From positions 15,640 through 79,639 of the forward strand of contig UQAZ01000010.1 in NCBI GenBank assembly GCA_900539165.1: a DNA stretch of 64,000 nt, written 5' to 3'. The DNA is from an uncultured Oscillospiraceae bacterium (GTDB taxonomy: Bacteria > Bacillota > Clostridia > Oscillospirales > Acutalibacteraceae). The translations under genes and the position numbers were made by a program. The notes beneath the pieces were generated by a model. It ran no database searches. It was given only the letters and a program-made list of their open reading frames with translations, and was not told the DNA's origin. Positions 36,554 through 46,773 of this stretch are shown piece after piece. How positions within the stretch are numbered: position 1 is the stretch's first letter; every line of letters starts with the position of its first letter.

Positions 36554-37756
36554 TTATAGTTTTAACTTGGGTTTGGTTTCTAAAGTTTTTGTGTACTGTT
36601 TTGCTATTGCATTCCAATTATAGTTATTGACGGCAGCCTTACGAGCTTTTCCTTTTAATGCTTTATGATTTGCTTCATTGTCAAGAATGGCACTTTTTAT
36701 TGTCTGTTCAAAGTTTTCCGGTGAATAAAGAACCGCATTCTTACTAAACGAAAATGATGAATCTTTATTCAATAAAACAGGAACTCCTGCTGAAAAAGAC
36801 TCAATAACGACTAAACAAAAGGATTCAAATTTTGATGGAACAATTGTAACGTCGGCTATATTATAAATTTTGTTTAATTCCTTGCCGGGAGCAATCATTC
36901 CAAGATATTTAACCCGGTTTTCTATTCCGTTTTCTTTTGCAAATTCAAAAATTTCTTTTTGATAATTTTCGTCAACAATTCCGCCTGCATATGCATAAAC
37001 GAGATTTTTATTTTCTTTGATTAAAGGCAAGAGTAATTGTAAAGCACGCTTTTGCCCTTTGTTTTCATTGATTGAGCCGACTTGTAAAATTATTCTTTTA
37101 TCACTCAAACCTTGTTCGGCTTTTGCTTTTGTAATTTCTTCTTCAGTCAACGGCTTATAAATTTCTGTGTTTACGCCGTGACTGATTAAATGAATCTTAT
37201 CAGCATCAACGCCCAAATGATTTATAGCAGTATCCTTTGTTTTGTCATTTAGCACGAAAAGGCAGTCCGCATTTTTCATACATTCGGCTTCTTGAAAATA
37301 ACGCTTTTTAAGAATGCTTTCTGCTTCTTCCCAATTCAATGTCCAAACCCCGCTGTGGTTGGTGTATGCGCAGATACATTTTTCTCTTTCCTTTGCCGAG
37401 GTTAATTTCAAAAAGAAAAACATATTATACTGATTGTGAAAATGCAAAACAATTTTTTCTTTTGTGCTTTTAAGAATTTTTTTGATTTTTTTAGCAACGG
37501 CAATTGAGTAAAGCACTCTTTTTACCTTGTGAATGATTCCAAGAGAAGTGTCGGTTTTATCAGAAAAACCCGGAACTTTAATTTCTATAATAGGTAATGA
37601 GCTGTCTTTTCTGTTTTTATCTTCTATATCAATAACGGTAACATCTTCGCCGTTTTCAATCATGGCATAAGTCAACTGCTCTATGACGATTTCGGTGGCA
37701 GCGGAAATTTTTGCCGGTATTGATGTGTAGCCTGTTCCTATTTCGTAAATTTTCAT
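36554..37756 (-). CDS. Glycosyltransferase family 4 (1)
   Basis: 400 aa GT-B enzyme: GTGYTSIPAKISAATEIV at the N-terminus, HLISHGVNTEIYKPL in the linker, ILQVGSINENKGQKRAL, IVPSKFESFCLVVIESFSAGVPVL with the E(x7)E motif. Overlaps the next glycosyltransferase gene by 4 bp. Confidence 0.92.
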   Translation of the reverse strand: MKIYEIGTGYTSIPAKISAATEIVIEQLTYAMIENGEDVTVIDIEDKNRKDSSLPIIEIKVPGFSDKTDTSLGIIHKVKRVLYSIAVAKKIKKILKSTKEKIVLHFHNQYNMFFFLKLTSAKEREKCICAYTNHSGVWTLNWEEAESILKKRYFQEAECMKNADCLFVLNDKTKDTAINHLGVDADKIHLISHGVNTEIYKPLTEEEITKAKAEQGLSDKRIILQVGSINENKGQKRALQLLLPLIKENKNLVYAYAGGIVDENYQKEIFEFAKENGIENRVKYLGMIAPGKELNKIYNIADVTIVPSKFESFCLVVIESFSAGVPVLLNKDSSFSFSKNAVLYSPENFEQTIKSAILDNEANHKALKGKARKAAVNNYNWNAIAKQYTKTLETKPKLKL

Positions 37757-38997
37757 TTTTGCTTTCCTTCAATCAAATCTGTATAAATACTTTCAAGCTG
37801 TTTTATGTAGTTATGTGAATCGAATTTTTCCTTTGCAAAATCAAGTGTACTTTTCGATAGCGAGGCGTATTCATCCGAACTTAATCTGCTTGTTTTTACA
37901 AATAGGTCAGACAATTCATTGATGTTTTTTGATTCAAATGTCCAGCCTGTTATGCCATCTATTGCAAGTTCAGGTATGCCACCTATTTTTGAGCCGATAA
38001 TAGGTTTTCCGTAAGCCATAGGTTCCATTAAACCATAAGGGCAGTTTTCATACCATTCGCTTGCCATAATAACTATATAAGCCTCTTTTTTTAATTTTGC
38101 TAACTCTTCACCTGAAACAAATCCCGGTAAAAGCACTTTTTCTTCAAGTCCGTTGGTTTGTATGTATTCATTTAAAGCTTCTTGTTCAGGTCCGTTACCT
38201 GCTAAAACAAGCTTAAAATTCTCAATGTTGGCTTTATGAAAAGCTTTTAAAATTGTCATCACGCCTTTATTTTTTGTCAGACTTCCTAAAAAAAGATAAA
38301 AGTTTTTTGAATCGTGTGATGAGTATTCTGTGTTAACCTGTAAAAAGTTTGTAAGATGATATACTTGATTGTTTGTAATATTGCTTTTTAATATTTCATT
38401 TTGATAAAATTTCGACGGTGATATATAAGCATCAATTTTGTTATAGCTTTTATGAATTTTATAAAAGCTTTCTTCAATAAACGCTATAATACTTTTGGCA
38501 GTGCTGTTTTTTATGCATTTATTTTTTACACAATTTATGTAATGTCCGCCATAACACTTTCTGCAAGTTTCGCCGGTTGGTGTTAGTAAACTTCCGACCG
38601 GACACGAGCATACAAGGTCATGTGTTGTAAACACAACGGGAATATTATATTTTTCACATACATCTAAAATGCTGAGCGTGATTTGTCTGTGAATTAAATT
38701 TATATGTACTATATCAGGCTTGTACTCTCTGATAAGTGCTTCAAATTTATGCTTTGCTTCAAATGAATAAATTGATTTAAGACCTTGTTTTATTTGAGAT
38801 AATACATTTGTCTTCTTTGAATAATCAATATTGTCTATATAATATTTACTTTCAGGACGATTTTCATTTCGCTCATCATTCATTCCGAATAAGTATACGG
38901 TGTGACCTGCTTTTTCAAGACTTTCACTCAAACTTAAAAAATAAGTTTCGCTGCCGCCACGCTTATATAAGAATTTGTTTACAAGTAATATTTTCAT
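37753..38997 (-). CDS. Glycosyltransferase family 4 (2)
   Basis: 414 aa from the ATG at 38997, which overlaps the rfbC stop as ATGA. N-terminal KILLVNKFLYKRGGSETYF, HINLIHRQI, a Cys-rich insertion near residue 150-180 (CSCPVGSLLTPTGETCRKC), and VIMASEWYENCPYGLMEPMAYGKPI. The Cys-rich insertion is common in some GT4 enzymes of EPS clusters and may bind a metal. Confidence 0.92.
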   Translation of the reverse strand: MKILLVNKFLYKRGGSETYFLSLSESLEKAGHTVYLFGMNDERNENRPESKYYIDNIDYSKKTNVLSQIKQGLKSIYSFEAKHKFEALIREYKPDIVHINLIHRQITLSILDVCEKYNIPVVFTTHDLVCSCPVGSLLTPTGETCRKCYGGHYINCVKNKCIKNSTAKSIIAFIEESFYKIHKSYNKIDAYISPSKFYQNEILKSNITNNQVYHLTNFLQVNTEYSSHDSKNFYLFLGSLTKNKGVMTILKAFHKANIENFKLVLAGNGPEQEALNEYIQTNGLEEKVLLPGFVSGEELAKLKKEAYIVIMASEWYENCPYGLMEPMAYGKPIIGSKIGGIPELAIDGITGWTFESKNINELSDLFVKTSRLSSDEYASLSKSTLDFAKEKFDSHNYIKQLESIYTDLIEGKQK

Positions 38998-39554
38998 AGC
39001 TTTTCTGATTGCTCCAGCGGCTTCCACGCCTTGTCCTTTTCGCTTAAAATGATTTTCATATCATCTTTTATCGGCCATTTTACATTGATTGTCGGGTCAT
39101 CATATGCGATTCCGCCCTCGTCGTTAGGATGGAAAAAGTCGTCCACCTTATAGCAAAACTCGGCATAATCGCTTAATACGAGAAATCCGTGAGCAAAGCC
39201 TTTCGGTATAAAAAATTGCTTTTTGTTTTCCTCGCTGAGTTCGATTCCGTACCATTTAAGATATGTCGGGCTTCCCTCTCTCATATCGACAGCAACATCA
39301 AAAACTGAGCCTTTGATTGTTCTTACAAGCTTCGACTGCGGATAGCAAAGCTGTCTGTGAAGCCCTCTTAAAACGCCTCTACTTGAGGCGGACTGGTTGT
39401 CTTGAACGAATTTAACATCAATTCCCGCCTCGTGCATTTCTTTTTCATTATATGTTTCCATAAAATATCCACGATTGTCACCGTGAACAGTCGGAGTTAT
39501 TATGCAAAGACCTTCTATGCCTCCGACATTTTTTTCAACTTTAATCTGTGCCAT
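38994..39554 (-). CDS. rfbC: dTDP-4-dehydrorhamnose 3,5-epimerase
   Basis: 186 aa cupin-type epimerase, third step of dTDP-L-rhamnose synthesis. DNRGYFMETYNEKE, FVQDNQSASSRGVLRGLH (catalytic His region) and PKGFAHGFLVLSD are clear. Confidence 0.96.
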   Translation of the reverse strand: MAQIKVEKNVGGIEGLCIITPTVHGDNRGYFMETYNEKEMHEAGIDVKFVQDNQSASSRGVLRGLHRQLCYPQSKLVRTIKGSVFDVAVDMREGSPTYLKWYGIELSEENKKQFFIPKGFAHGFLVLSDYAEFCYKVDDFFHPNDEGGIAYDDPTINVKWPIKDDMKIILSEKDKAWKPLEQSEKL

Positions 39555-39556
39555 TG

Positions 39557-40423
39557 TTATGCCTTTATTTCTTCAATATATCTTCTCAGTGCGTCCTGCC
39601 ATGTCGGTAGGGGAGTGAAGCCGTTTTCAATCAGTTTTGTTTTATCAAGTCTGCTGTTTAACGGTCTTTTCGCCTTTGAAGCACCGTATTCCTCGGTGGT
39701 AACGGGAATAACATTGACATTCCTGTTTGCCACTTTGAAAATTTCTTTTGCGAAATCACACCAGCTAATGTATCCGCCTTCGTTTGTTGCGTGATAAAAG
39801 CCGTATTTTTCGCTTTCGCTTATATCAATAATTAATCTTGCCAAATCTAAGGTATATGTCGGTGTGCCGATTTGGTCATTCACCACACGAAGCTCAGAAT
39901 GATTTTCGCTGAGTTTAAGCATGGTTTTAATAAAGTTATTGCCGTTTTTGCCAAATACCCAAGCAATGCGTATAATAAAAAAATTATCTATTGTTTCGCT
40001 TACTGCTTTTTCTCCCAGATACTTCGTTTGACCATAGTAATTAAGGGGCGAAAACTCTTTGCAGTCGGGTTTTATAGGCTCATCTCCCACGGTACTGAAA
40101 ACATAGTCCGTGCTGATATATACCATTTTACAGTTGTGTTTTTTGCAAGCGTTTGCGATATTTTTTGTACCGATAACATTTACCGCATAGACCTTGCTTT
40201 TGTTTTCGTCATCCTCGGCAGCGTCAACCGCTGTCCACGCCGCACAATGAATTACCACATCCGGATTAACAGCGTCAAATTTTTCATCAACTGCCGTGTT
40301 GTCTGTAATATCCATATCGCTTACATCCGTTCCGATTGCTTCAAATCCTCGCTGTGTAAGCTGTTTTTTTACATCATATCCAAGCTGTCCGTTTGCCCCT
40401 GTTATGAGATATTTAATACTCAT
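39557..40423 (-). CDS. rfbD: dTDP-4-dehydrorhamnose reductase
   Basis: 288 aa short-chain reductase, last step of dTDP-L-rhamnose synthesis: GANGQLGYDV nucleotide loop, VDAAEDD, STDYVFS, YGQTKYLGEKAV with the YxxxK pair. Overlaps rfbB by 4 bp. Confidence 0.96.
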   Translation of the reverse strand: MSIKYLITGANGQLGYDVKKQLTQRGFEAIGTDVSDMDITDNTAVDEKFDAVNPDVVIHCAAWTAVDAAEDDENKSKVYAVNVIGTKNIANACKKHNCKMVYISTDYVFSTVGDEPIKPDCKEFSPLNYYGQTKYLGEKAVSETIDNFFIIRIAWVFGKNGNNFIKTMLKLSENHSELRVVNDQIGTPTYTLDLARLIIDISESEKYGFYHATNEGGYISWCDFAKEIFKVANRNVNVIPVTTEEYGASKAKRPLNSRLDKTKLIENGFTPLPTWQDALRRYIEEIKA

Positions 40424-41442
40424 TGTCTGTCACCGTACATCTTTTCATAATAGGTTTGATACTCGCCGTTGATGATGGTTTCCCACCACTCTTTGTTATC
40501 GAGATACCAAGCAATGGTCTTTTTGATTCCGTCGGCGAATTTCGTCTCGGGAAGCCAACCGAGCTCGTTGTGAATCTTTGTCGGGTCGATTGCATAACGC
40601 ATATCGTGTCCTTTTCTGTCTGCAACATAAGTGATTAAATCTTCACTCTTGCCAAGCTCTTTGCATATAAGCTTAACAATGTCAATATTTCTCATTTCAT
40701 TGTGTCCGCCGATGTTGTAAACCTCGCCGACTCTGCCATTATGAATGATAAGGTCGATAGCCTTGCAATGGTCTTCAACATAGAGCCAATCACGAACATT
40801 AAGTCCTTCTCCGTAAACAGGAAGCGGTTTATCATTAAGTGCATTTGCTATCATAAGCGGAATCAGTTTTTCGGGGAAGTGATACGGTCCGTAGTTATTT
40901 GAGCAACGGCTTATTGTAACAGGAAGACCGTATGTTCTGTAATATGCCAATACAAGCAGGTCTGCACCCGCCTTTGATGAGCTGTACGGAGAGCTTGTAT
41001 GAATAGGGGTTTCCTCTGTGAAGAAAAGGTCGGGTCTGTCAAGCGGTAAATCGCCGTATACTTCATCCGTTGAAACCTGATGATAACGCTTTATACCGTA
41101 TTTTCTGCAAGCGTCCATAAGAGTTTGTGTGCCTAAAATATTTGTTTTTAAGAAGATGCCCGGGTCCTCGATTGAACGGTCAACATGCGACTCCGCCGCA
41201 AAATTGACAACCATATCGGGATGCTCCTCCTCGAATAATTTTTCAACCGCAGCTTTATCACAGATATCAGCCTTTACGAATCTGAAATTCTTGTTGTCCA
41301 TAATGGGAGCAAGGGTAGACAGATTACCTGCGTATGTAAGTTTGTCGAGGCAGATTATGCGGTAGTCTGGATGCTTTTTGAGCATATAAAATATGAAGTT
41401 TGAGCCGATAAAACCGGCACCGCCCGTTACAATAATTGTCAT
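40420..41442 (-). CDS. rfbB: dTDP-glucose 4,6-dehydratase
   Basis: 340 aa extended SDR, second step: [66 protein letters not shown]. Overlaps rfbA by 4 bp. Confidence 0.97.
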   Translation of the reverse strand: MTIIVTGGAGFIGSNFIFYMLKKHPDYRIICLDKLTYAGNLSTLAPIMDNKNFRFVKADICDKAAVEKLFEEEHPDMVVNFAAESHVDRSIEDPGIFLKTNILGTQTLMDACRKYGIKRYHQVSTDEVYGDLPLDRPDLFFTEETPIHTSSPYSSSKAGADLLVLAYYRTYGLPVTISRCSNNYGPYHFPEKLIPLMIANALNDKPLPVYGEGLNVRDWLYVEDHCKAIDLIIHNGRVGEVYNIGGHNEMRNIDIVKLICKELGKSEDLITYVADRKGHDMRYAIDPTKIHNELGWLPETKFADGIKKTIAWYLDNKEWWETIINGEYQTYYEKMYGDRQ

Positions 41443-42338
41443 TTTGTTATTCCTCCAAGCGTATCGTCTGTTGCAACTAATTTCAGGTATTTTCCATAAT
41501 CGGATTTTCCATATTTCTCTGCTGATTCAATAAGCTTTTCCTTGCTTATCCAGCCTTGTCTGTACGCTATTTCCTCGGGTGCGCTGATGCGTATGCCTTG
41601 CTGATTTTGAATGGTTCTTACAAAGTCTCCCGCATCAATGAGGCTGTCCATAGTGCCTGTATCAAGCCATGCAAAGCCTCTTCCGAGCAGTTTTACATCA
41701 AGCTCGCCATTGTCAAGATAGACCCTGTTAAGGTCGGTTATTTCAAGCTCGCCTCGTGCAGACGGCTTTTGATTTTTTGCATATTCAACGCAACGATTGT
41801 CGTAAAAATATAATCCTGTAATAGCCCATGGGGATTTCGGCTTTTCAGGCTTTTCCTCAACGGAGAGTACCTTACCGCCCTTAGCAAACTCGACAATACC
41901 GAAACGCTCCGGGTCTTCTACATGATAGCCGAAAACAGTTGCTCTGTGATTTTCTTCTGCATTAATTTTTGCGTTTTTGAGAATACTGCTCAACCCCGCA
42001 CCGTAAAAAATATTGTCTCCGAGAACCATGGCACAACAGTCGTCACCTATAAATTCATCTCCTAAAATGAATGCTTGTGCAAGTCCGTCAGGTGAGGGTT
42101 GTTCTTTATATGAAAGATTTATTCCAAAGCGACTGCCGTTTCCGAGAAGCTTCTTAAAGTTCGGCAAATCGTTAGGCGTGGATATGATAAGTATATCATT
42201 GATTCCCGCCAGCATAAGCGTGCTGAGTGGATAATAAACCATAGGCTTGTCATATATCGGCAAAAGCTGTTTTGATGTTACTGTTGTTAATGGATAAAGC
42301 CTTGTTCCGCTTCCTCCCGCTAAAATAATGCCTTTCAT
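41439..42338 (-). CDS. rfbA: Glucose-1-phosphate thymidylyltransferase
   Basis: 299 aa, first step of dTDP-L-rhamnose synthesis: [60 protein letters not shown]. With rfbB, D and C it gives a complete pathway in one cluster. Ribosome site aaggagcgag. Confidence 0.97.
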   Translation of the reverse strand: MKGIILAGGSGTRLYPLTTVTSKQLLPIYDKPMVYYPLSTLMLAGINDILIISTPNDLPNFKKLLGNGSRFGINLSYKEQPSPDGLAQAFILGDEFIGDDCCAMVLGDNIFYGAGLSSILKNAKINAEENHRATVFGYHVEDPERFGIVEFAKGGKVLSVEEKPEKPKSPWAITGLYFYDNRCVEYAKNQKPSARGELEITDLNRVYLDNGELDVKLLGRGFAWLDTGTMDSLIDAGDFVRTIQNQQGIRISAPEEIAYRQGWISKEKLIESAEKYGKSDYGKYLKLVATDDTLGGITK

Positions 42339-42356
42339 TGCTTCTCGCTCCTTTAT

Positions 42357-43472
42357 TTATTCGCTGTAAAGGCGTAATGTTTCGTTTGTGACCTCGTCCC
42401 AGTTGTATTTTTCACAAATATAATCCGCTGCTTGAGCCTTGTAATTATTTACAATCTGTTCATTGTTGCATAAATGTTGTAGCTTATCGCTCAGGTCAGC
42501 AACGCTGCCTTTTTTGAAGGTGACAGCTTTGTCGCAAACAACATCGCTGCATTCTGAAATATCGCTTACCAAGCAACAGTTTGAATAGCTCATTGCTTCC
42601 AGCAGACTCAGAGGCATTCCCTCAAGGTCTGACGGCAGGCAGTATATGTATGCGTTGCTGTAAAGCTCCTCGAGCATTTGACCTTGAACAAAGCCTGTAA
42701 ATATTATGTTGTCGTTACCCTCAGCCATATTCCTGAGCATATTTGCGTACTCATCCGTGTCTGACGAACCGCCTGCAATAACAAGCTTTTTGTCTGTATC
42801 TAAGCTTTTATATGCTTCTATGAGGTAGGCTATACCTTTTTCGGGGACAAGCCTGCCGAGATATAAAATGTAATTATCTTTTTTAAGACCGAACTTTTCG
42901 CATATTAAATCTGCATTTTTGATTATCGGTCGATTTACTCCGTTGGGTATAAATACGGTTTCTCTGTTGTAGGTATCCTTGAAATATTGCTTAACGCCCT
43001 CGCTTAAAACAATAATGGAGTCTGCGTGCTTTACTGCACACTTTTCACCTGCCATAATATAGTTCTCTGCGAATTTGCCCCACTTTGCTCTTTGGTGGTC
43101 AAGACCGTGTACCGTGGCTATGCATTTTTTACCGAACAATTTAGGAAGCCACAGCATTGCGCAAGGACCCTCTGCGTGAAAATGCACTACATCGTATTTT
43201 GAAAATGCACATTTTACCGATGCAAAAAACGATGAGCTTACGGCAGCAAGCCCCTTTTTGTCTATTGTAGGGACGGTGATGAGCCTTACGCCTTTATACT
43301 CGTTGAGCGTGCCTGCATCAAATTCCTTGCCGCTGACATGATGACCTTTTCTGTTATAGCAGGTGACCTCGTGACCTTTTTTTGCCATACGGGTGCTAAG
43401 CTCCTCGACAACTATCTCTATGCCGCCCTCTCTTGAGGGTATACGCTTATGTCCCAACATTGCAATTTTCAT
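42357..43472 (-). CDS. Glycosyltransferase family 4 (3), possible rhamnosyltransferase
   Basis: 371 aa from the ATG at 43472 (TAATG junction with the transferase gene upstream). MLGHKRIPSREGGIEIVVEEL resembles the N-terminus of rhamnosyl-type GT4 enzymes; VHFHAEGPCAMLWLPKLFGKK, VIVLSEGVKQYF, LYLGRLVPEKGIAYLI and CLPSDLEGMPLSLLEAMSY follow. Its place beside the initiating transferase and the rfb genes suggests it adds the second sugar, maybe rhamnose. Confidence 0.9.
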   Translation of the reverse strand: MKIAMLGHKRIPSREGGIEIVVEELSTRMAKKGHEVTCYNRKGHHVSGKEFDAGTLNEYKGVRLITVPTIDKKGLAAVSSSFFASVKCAFSKYDVVHFHAEGPCAMLWLPKLFGKKCIATVHGLDHQRAKWGKFAENYIMAGEKCAVKHADSIIVLSEGVKQYFKDTYNRETVFIPNGVNRPIIKNADLICEKFGLKKDNYILYLGRLVPEKGIAYLIEAYKSLDTDKKLVIAGGSSDTDEYANMLRNMAEGNDNIIFTGFVQGQMLEELYSNAYIYCLPSDLEGMPLSLLEAMSYSNCCLVSDISECSDVVCDKAVTFKKGSVADLSDKLQHLCNNEQIVNNYKAQAADYICEKYNWDEVTNETLRLYSE

Positions 43473-44998
43473 TATTCTGCACCCTCGTGTGTAAGTACAA
43501 CTCTTACGGTTTTCAGAAGTATTTTCAAATCGAGCCAAATGCTCCAATTATCTATATATTCACAGTCGAGTTTAACAACTTCCTCGAAATCGTTTATGTT
43601 CGACCTTCCGCTAACCTGCCACATGCCTGTAATGCCCGGTCGCATTGACAGTCTTCTTTTGTGACGGCTTTCGTATTTTTCAAATTCTTTGACTGTCGGC
43701 GGCCTTGTTCCCACAAGGCTCATATCGCCTTTCAAAACATTGATGAATTGCGGAAGCTCGTCTATGCTGAGCTTTCTGATGACTTTTCCTACCTTTGTTA
43801 TGCGTGGGTCGTTATCCATCTTGAACATCAAACCGTCCATTTTGTTATGTTGCATAAGCTCTTTTTTGCGAGCCTCTGCGTCCTTATACATTGAGCGAAG
43901 CTTATACATTTTGAATATTCTGCCGTTTTTTCCAACTCGCTCCTGCTTAAAGAAAAGTGGTCCCGGTGATTCAAGCAAAAGCGGAATAGCCACTATCGCC
44001 ACAATCGGAGCAGACAAAATTATTCCGATTAAAGCACCGATGAAATCAAATATTCTTTTTATTATCAGTTCACCGCTGTTATGTACCGCAGCGGCAAATG
44101 TTGCGATAGGGTAGTCTGCGTAAATTTTACAGCTTATGTTGTCAAAGCTGCTTTTGTTGAGCATATTGTTGAGAGTAGGAACATTGATATGAACGGTAAC
44201 GCCCATACTTTCAAGTTCCTCAACAATTTGCGAAATGTCACTACTTCTTTCGTACGGTAGATTTATAAACACCTCGTCAAGCGGTGCGCTTCTTATCCAA
44301 TCTATGAACCTGATGTCGGTTGCAATAACGGGAATGTCGTCTGCAACAACATGAGGAAAACGAATTTTCTTTTTTGTGGAAACCTTGGTTCTTGAACTTT
44401 CGGATTCTCCCGTGTAGTCAAGCTCCGGGTCATAAATGAATCGTCCGTTGTCAACGAAGTTGTCGAGAAGGGCAACACCCGAAACATTAAAGCACCAGTC
44501 CTCTTTTAGGAATGAAACAAAATCCTCGGCTCTGTCTTTAGTTGTTAAAACTCCTACATAGCTTGCAATTCTCTTGTTTTTGCCTTTGTAGCTGTTTGTC
44601 AGCCAACGCTTGAGGTAGTATCTTCCGATAAGTGCAAACGCTGTGAAAATAATGAAAGAAAAGAGCAAGAGCATTCTTTTTTGCATTATCGGATTTCTTG
44701 TAAATACCGCAAGTACGATAAAGAAAAGGTATGTAAGCGCACCGTTTTTTATTGTGCTTGCTATTTCCGTAAACCTGTTTCGGGTATGAATATCAATATC
44801 TGAATGAAAGAATGCATAGCTTGACAAGAAAGAGACAGCCATAAGCACATAACTTAAAAGCCATTCCTTAACTGTCAAACCGTCAACCTTTACGGTAGTT
44901 GTATATAAGAATATCGCCGTAATAGTAAACGCAATGAATAATGATATTGCGTCAACCGTAAGCTCCATCCAAAATTGAATTCTTGCCTTTTTTTCCAT
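43472..44998 (-). CDS. Undecaprenyl-phosphate sugar phosphotransferase (EPS initiation)
   Basis: 508 aa polyprenyl glycosylphosphotransferase. Four or five N-terminal helices, a Rossmann-like middle region (FVSFLKEDWCFNVSGVALLD), then the catalytic C-terminal domain: KRIFDFIGALIGIILSAP, KNGRIFKMYKLRSMY, LSIDELPQFINVLKGDMSLVGTRP, RPGITGMWQVSGRS. It puts the first sugar phosphate on undecaprenyl phosphate at the inner membrane. Confidence 0.95.
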   Translation of the reverse strand: MEKKARIQFWMELTVDAISLFIAFTITAIFLYTTTVKVDGLTVKEWLLSYVLMAVSFLSSYAFFHSDIDIHTRNRFTEIASTIKNGALTYLFFIVLAVFTRNPIMQKRMLLLFSFIIFTAFALIGRYYLKRWLTNSYKGKNKRIASYVGVLTTKDRAEDFVSFLKEDWCFNVSGVALLDNFVDNGRFIYDPELDYTGESESSRTKVSTKKKIRFPHVVADDIPVIATDIRFIDWIRSAPLDEVFINLPYERSSDISQIVEELESMGVTVHINVPTLNNMLNKSSFDNISCKIYADYPIATFAAAVHNSGELIIKRIFDFIGALIGIILSAPIVAIVAIPLLLESPGPLFFKQERVGKNGRIFKMYKLRSMYKDAEARKKELMQHNKMDGLMFKMDNDPRITKVGKVIRKLSIDELPQFINVLKGDMSLVGTRPPTVKEFEKYESRHKRRLSMRPGITGMWQVSGRSNINDFEEVVKLDCEYIDNWSIWLDLKILLKTVRVVLTHEGAE

Positions 44999-45020
44999 TG
45001 ATTATCACTGAACCTTGAAA

Positions 45021-45767
45021 TTATTTGCTTCCATATGAGTATTTGTAATTATACGCATAGCTTCTGCTGTATTTCCTGTAATAGGAGTAGTATTTCTTCT
45101 TGTCGCTGTTTGCGTCGTTGAGAATGAATCCCAAAACGCTTGAGCCGATGCTTTCGAGAGTGTGAACGGTGGTCTTTAACTCAGGAAGCTTTGTTGTATC
45201 AGTCTTGATGATAACGAGATAGCCTGTTGTCTTTTGAGCAAATACCGTTGCGTCGGTTACGATGTTTACCGGCGGAGTGTCGATAAACACACAGTCGTAA
45301 TGTTCTCTTACAAAGCTAAGAAGCTTATCCATTCTGTCGGATGCCAAAAGTTCTGTCGGGTTTGGAGGAATCTTTCCTGCGGTAAGAACCGAAAGGTTTT
45401 CTACATCTGTTTTTGAAACAGAAATGTTATCTGTAAGTCCTGCCAAAATTTCGGACAAGCCGTTCTTTGAGTGAAGTCCGAAAAGCTTGTGCAGAGACGG
45501 GTTTCTCATATCTGCGTCGATGATAAGCGTTTTCTTTCCCATTTGGGCAAAGCTTATAGCAAGGTTTGCCGAGTTGATTGTTTTACCGTTGTTGGCGGTT
45601 GGACTTGTCACTACGAATATTGGACATTTCTCTCCATGCTGTGTGAAAAGGAGGTTTGTTCTGATAGCGTTGTATGCTTCTTTAACGGAAAATGCAGATG
45701 TGTTTCTTAATAATTTCTTTGGGTCTGTCGTGTTTAATGCAGCCTTCTTTGACATTTTCTTTTTCAT
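45021..45767 (-). CDS. CpsD/CapB-type tyrosine autokinase
   Basis: 248 aa BY-kinase. Walker A region reads SPTANNGKTINSANLA (GKT kept, the preceding PGEG replaced), Walker A' is LIIDADMRNP and Walker B is CVFIDTPP. The C-terminus has a Tyr cluster (YYSYYRKYSRSYAYNYKYS), the autophosphorylation site in this family. It works with the adjacent chain-length protein; their genes overlap by one base. No matching tyrosine phosphatase gene is in the window. Confidence 0.93.
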   Translation of the reverse strand: MKKKMSKKAALNTTDPKKLLRNTSAFSVKEAYNAIRTNLLFTQHGEKCPIFVVTSPTANNGKTINSANLAISFAQMGKKTLIIDADMRNPSLHKLFGLHSKNGLSEILAGLTDNISVSKTDVENLSVLTAGKIPPNPTELLASDRMDKLLSFVREHYDCVFIDTPPVNIVTDATVFAQKTTGYLVIIKTDTTKLPELKTTVHTLESIGSSVLGFILNDANSDKKKYYSYYRKYSRSYAYNYKYSYGSK

Positions 45768-46585
45768 TACTTATCCTCTCCTTTCATATTTTGCAAATTT
45801 TCAAGTATCTGTGCGCTCGGTTTCAGCTCGCCCTGCTTGGTAGAAGATTTATCCGAGTACAACTCGTATTTGTTATCGCTCGGAGCCTCAAGGTTAGGTA
45901 CTGTACCGATAATAGGAATATCGAACTCGTCCTCAACATCTCTTGTGCTGGTGATTGTGGTATCAAAGAATTCGTAAATGAAGAATCCTGCAAATGAAAT
46001 TACGAAAGCAAGAACAGCGGCAACTAATACGTTCTTTGTAAGGTTAGGTGATGACGGCTTGGTCGGCACCTTTGCATAGTCGATAATTTCAACACCGCCT
46101 GCTTTTGCAACACGGACAATCTCGCTCGGAGCAATCTTTGCAATGCTGTTTGCGATTTTAGCCGACATTTGCGGGTCGTCTGTTGTAACGGTGACCTCAA
46201 AAGCAACAGTCTTTGCAGCCTGAGCAGCATTGATGGTGCTTCTCAGTTTGTTGACCGACATGTTGTCAATGTTAAGGTCCTTGATAACAGCTTCAAGCAC
46301 TGTATCGCTCTCTAATATGTAAATGTAGGTGTTGATAAGCTCCTGCGAGGCGTCAAGCTCTGAAGACGAGATTGACGAGTCTGTCGAAATTCTGTCGCTG
46401 TTTGAATACACATACATTTTTACGGTTGATGAGTATTGCGGTGTGATTGCAAAATGAGTGAACAATCCTGACGCAATTGCAGCGGCAAAGGTTACGACAA
46501 AGATAATCATAAACTTGTTTCTCATTTTATAGAAGATTTTACTGATGTCTATTTCCAGTTCTTTTGCTTCGGTATTGTTATCCAT
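45767..46585 (-). CDS. Chain-length determinant / CpsC-type kinase adaptor (Wzz family)
   Basis: 272 aa with an N-terminal helix (FMIIFVVTFAAAIASGLF), an outer domain with SSTVKMYVYSNSDR, and a second helix (VLVAAVLAFVISFAGFFIYEF) preceded by the Pro-rich PTKPSSPNL. Controls polymer length and activates the tyrosine kinase. First gene of the operon. Confidence 0.93.
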   Translation of the reverse strand: MDNNTEAKELEIDISKIFYKMRNKFMIIFVVTFAAAIASGLFTHFAITPQYSSTVKMYVYSNSDRISTDSSISSSELDASQELINTYIYILESDTVLEAVIKDLNIDNMSVNKLRSTINAAQAAKTVAFEVTVTTDDPQMSAKIANSIAKIAPSEIVRVAKAGGVEIIDYAKVPTKPSSPNLTKNVLVAAVLAFVISFAGFFIYEFFDTTITSTRDVEDEFDIPIIGTVPNLEAPSDNKYELYSDKSSTKQGELKPSAQILENLQNMKGEDK

Positions 46586-46624
46586 ATAATACCCTCCATA
46601 TATTATTTATATATTATAATTAAT

Positions 46625-46653
46625 AATATAACACCGCTGCGGATAAAAGTCAA
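46625..46653 (-). promoter_or_regulatory. Promoter of the EPS operon
   Basis: On the minus strand TTGACT, 17 bp, TATATT, about 40 bp upstream of the first gene. The only strong promoter I see before 29.2 kb. Confidence 0.75.
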
Positions 46654-46725
46654 TCGGATTGCGGTATTTATGCTGCTTTTGGTATAAAATTTAGTGTCGC
46701 AAATTTGGATGCTTTGACCAATAAT

Positions 46726-46755
46726 AAAAAGCATTCGTCGCAAAACGAATGCTTT
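46726..46755 (-). terminator. Terminator of the response regulator gene
   Basis: AAAGCATTCGT and ACGAATGCTTT around a 6-nt loop, then TTT on the minus strand. It separates the regulator from the EPS promoter. Confidence 0.8.
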
Positions 46756-46773
46756 AATGCTTGTAATTCGGAT

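Noticed and set aside
29238..46653. EPS locus as a mobile genomic island
   Set aside because: No integrase, transposase, tRNA end or direct repeats were seen at its edges.
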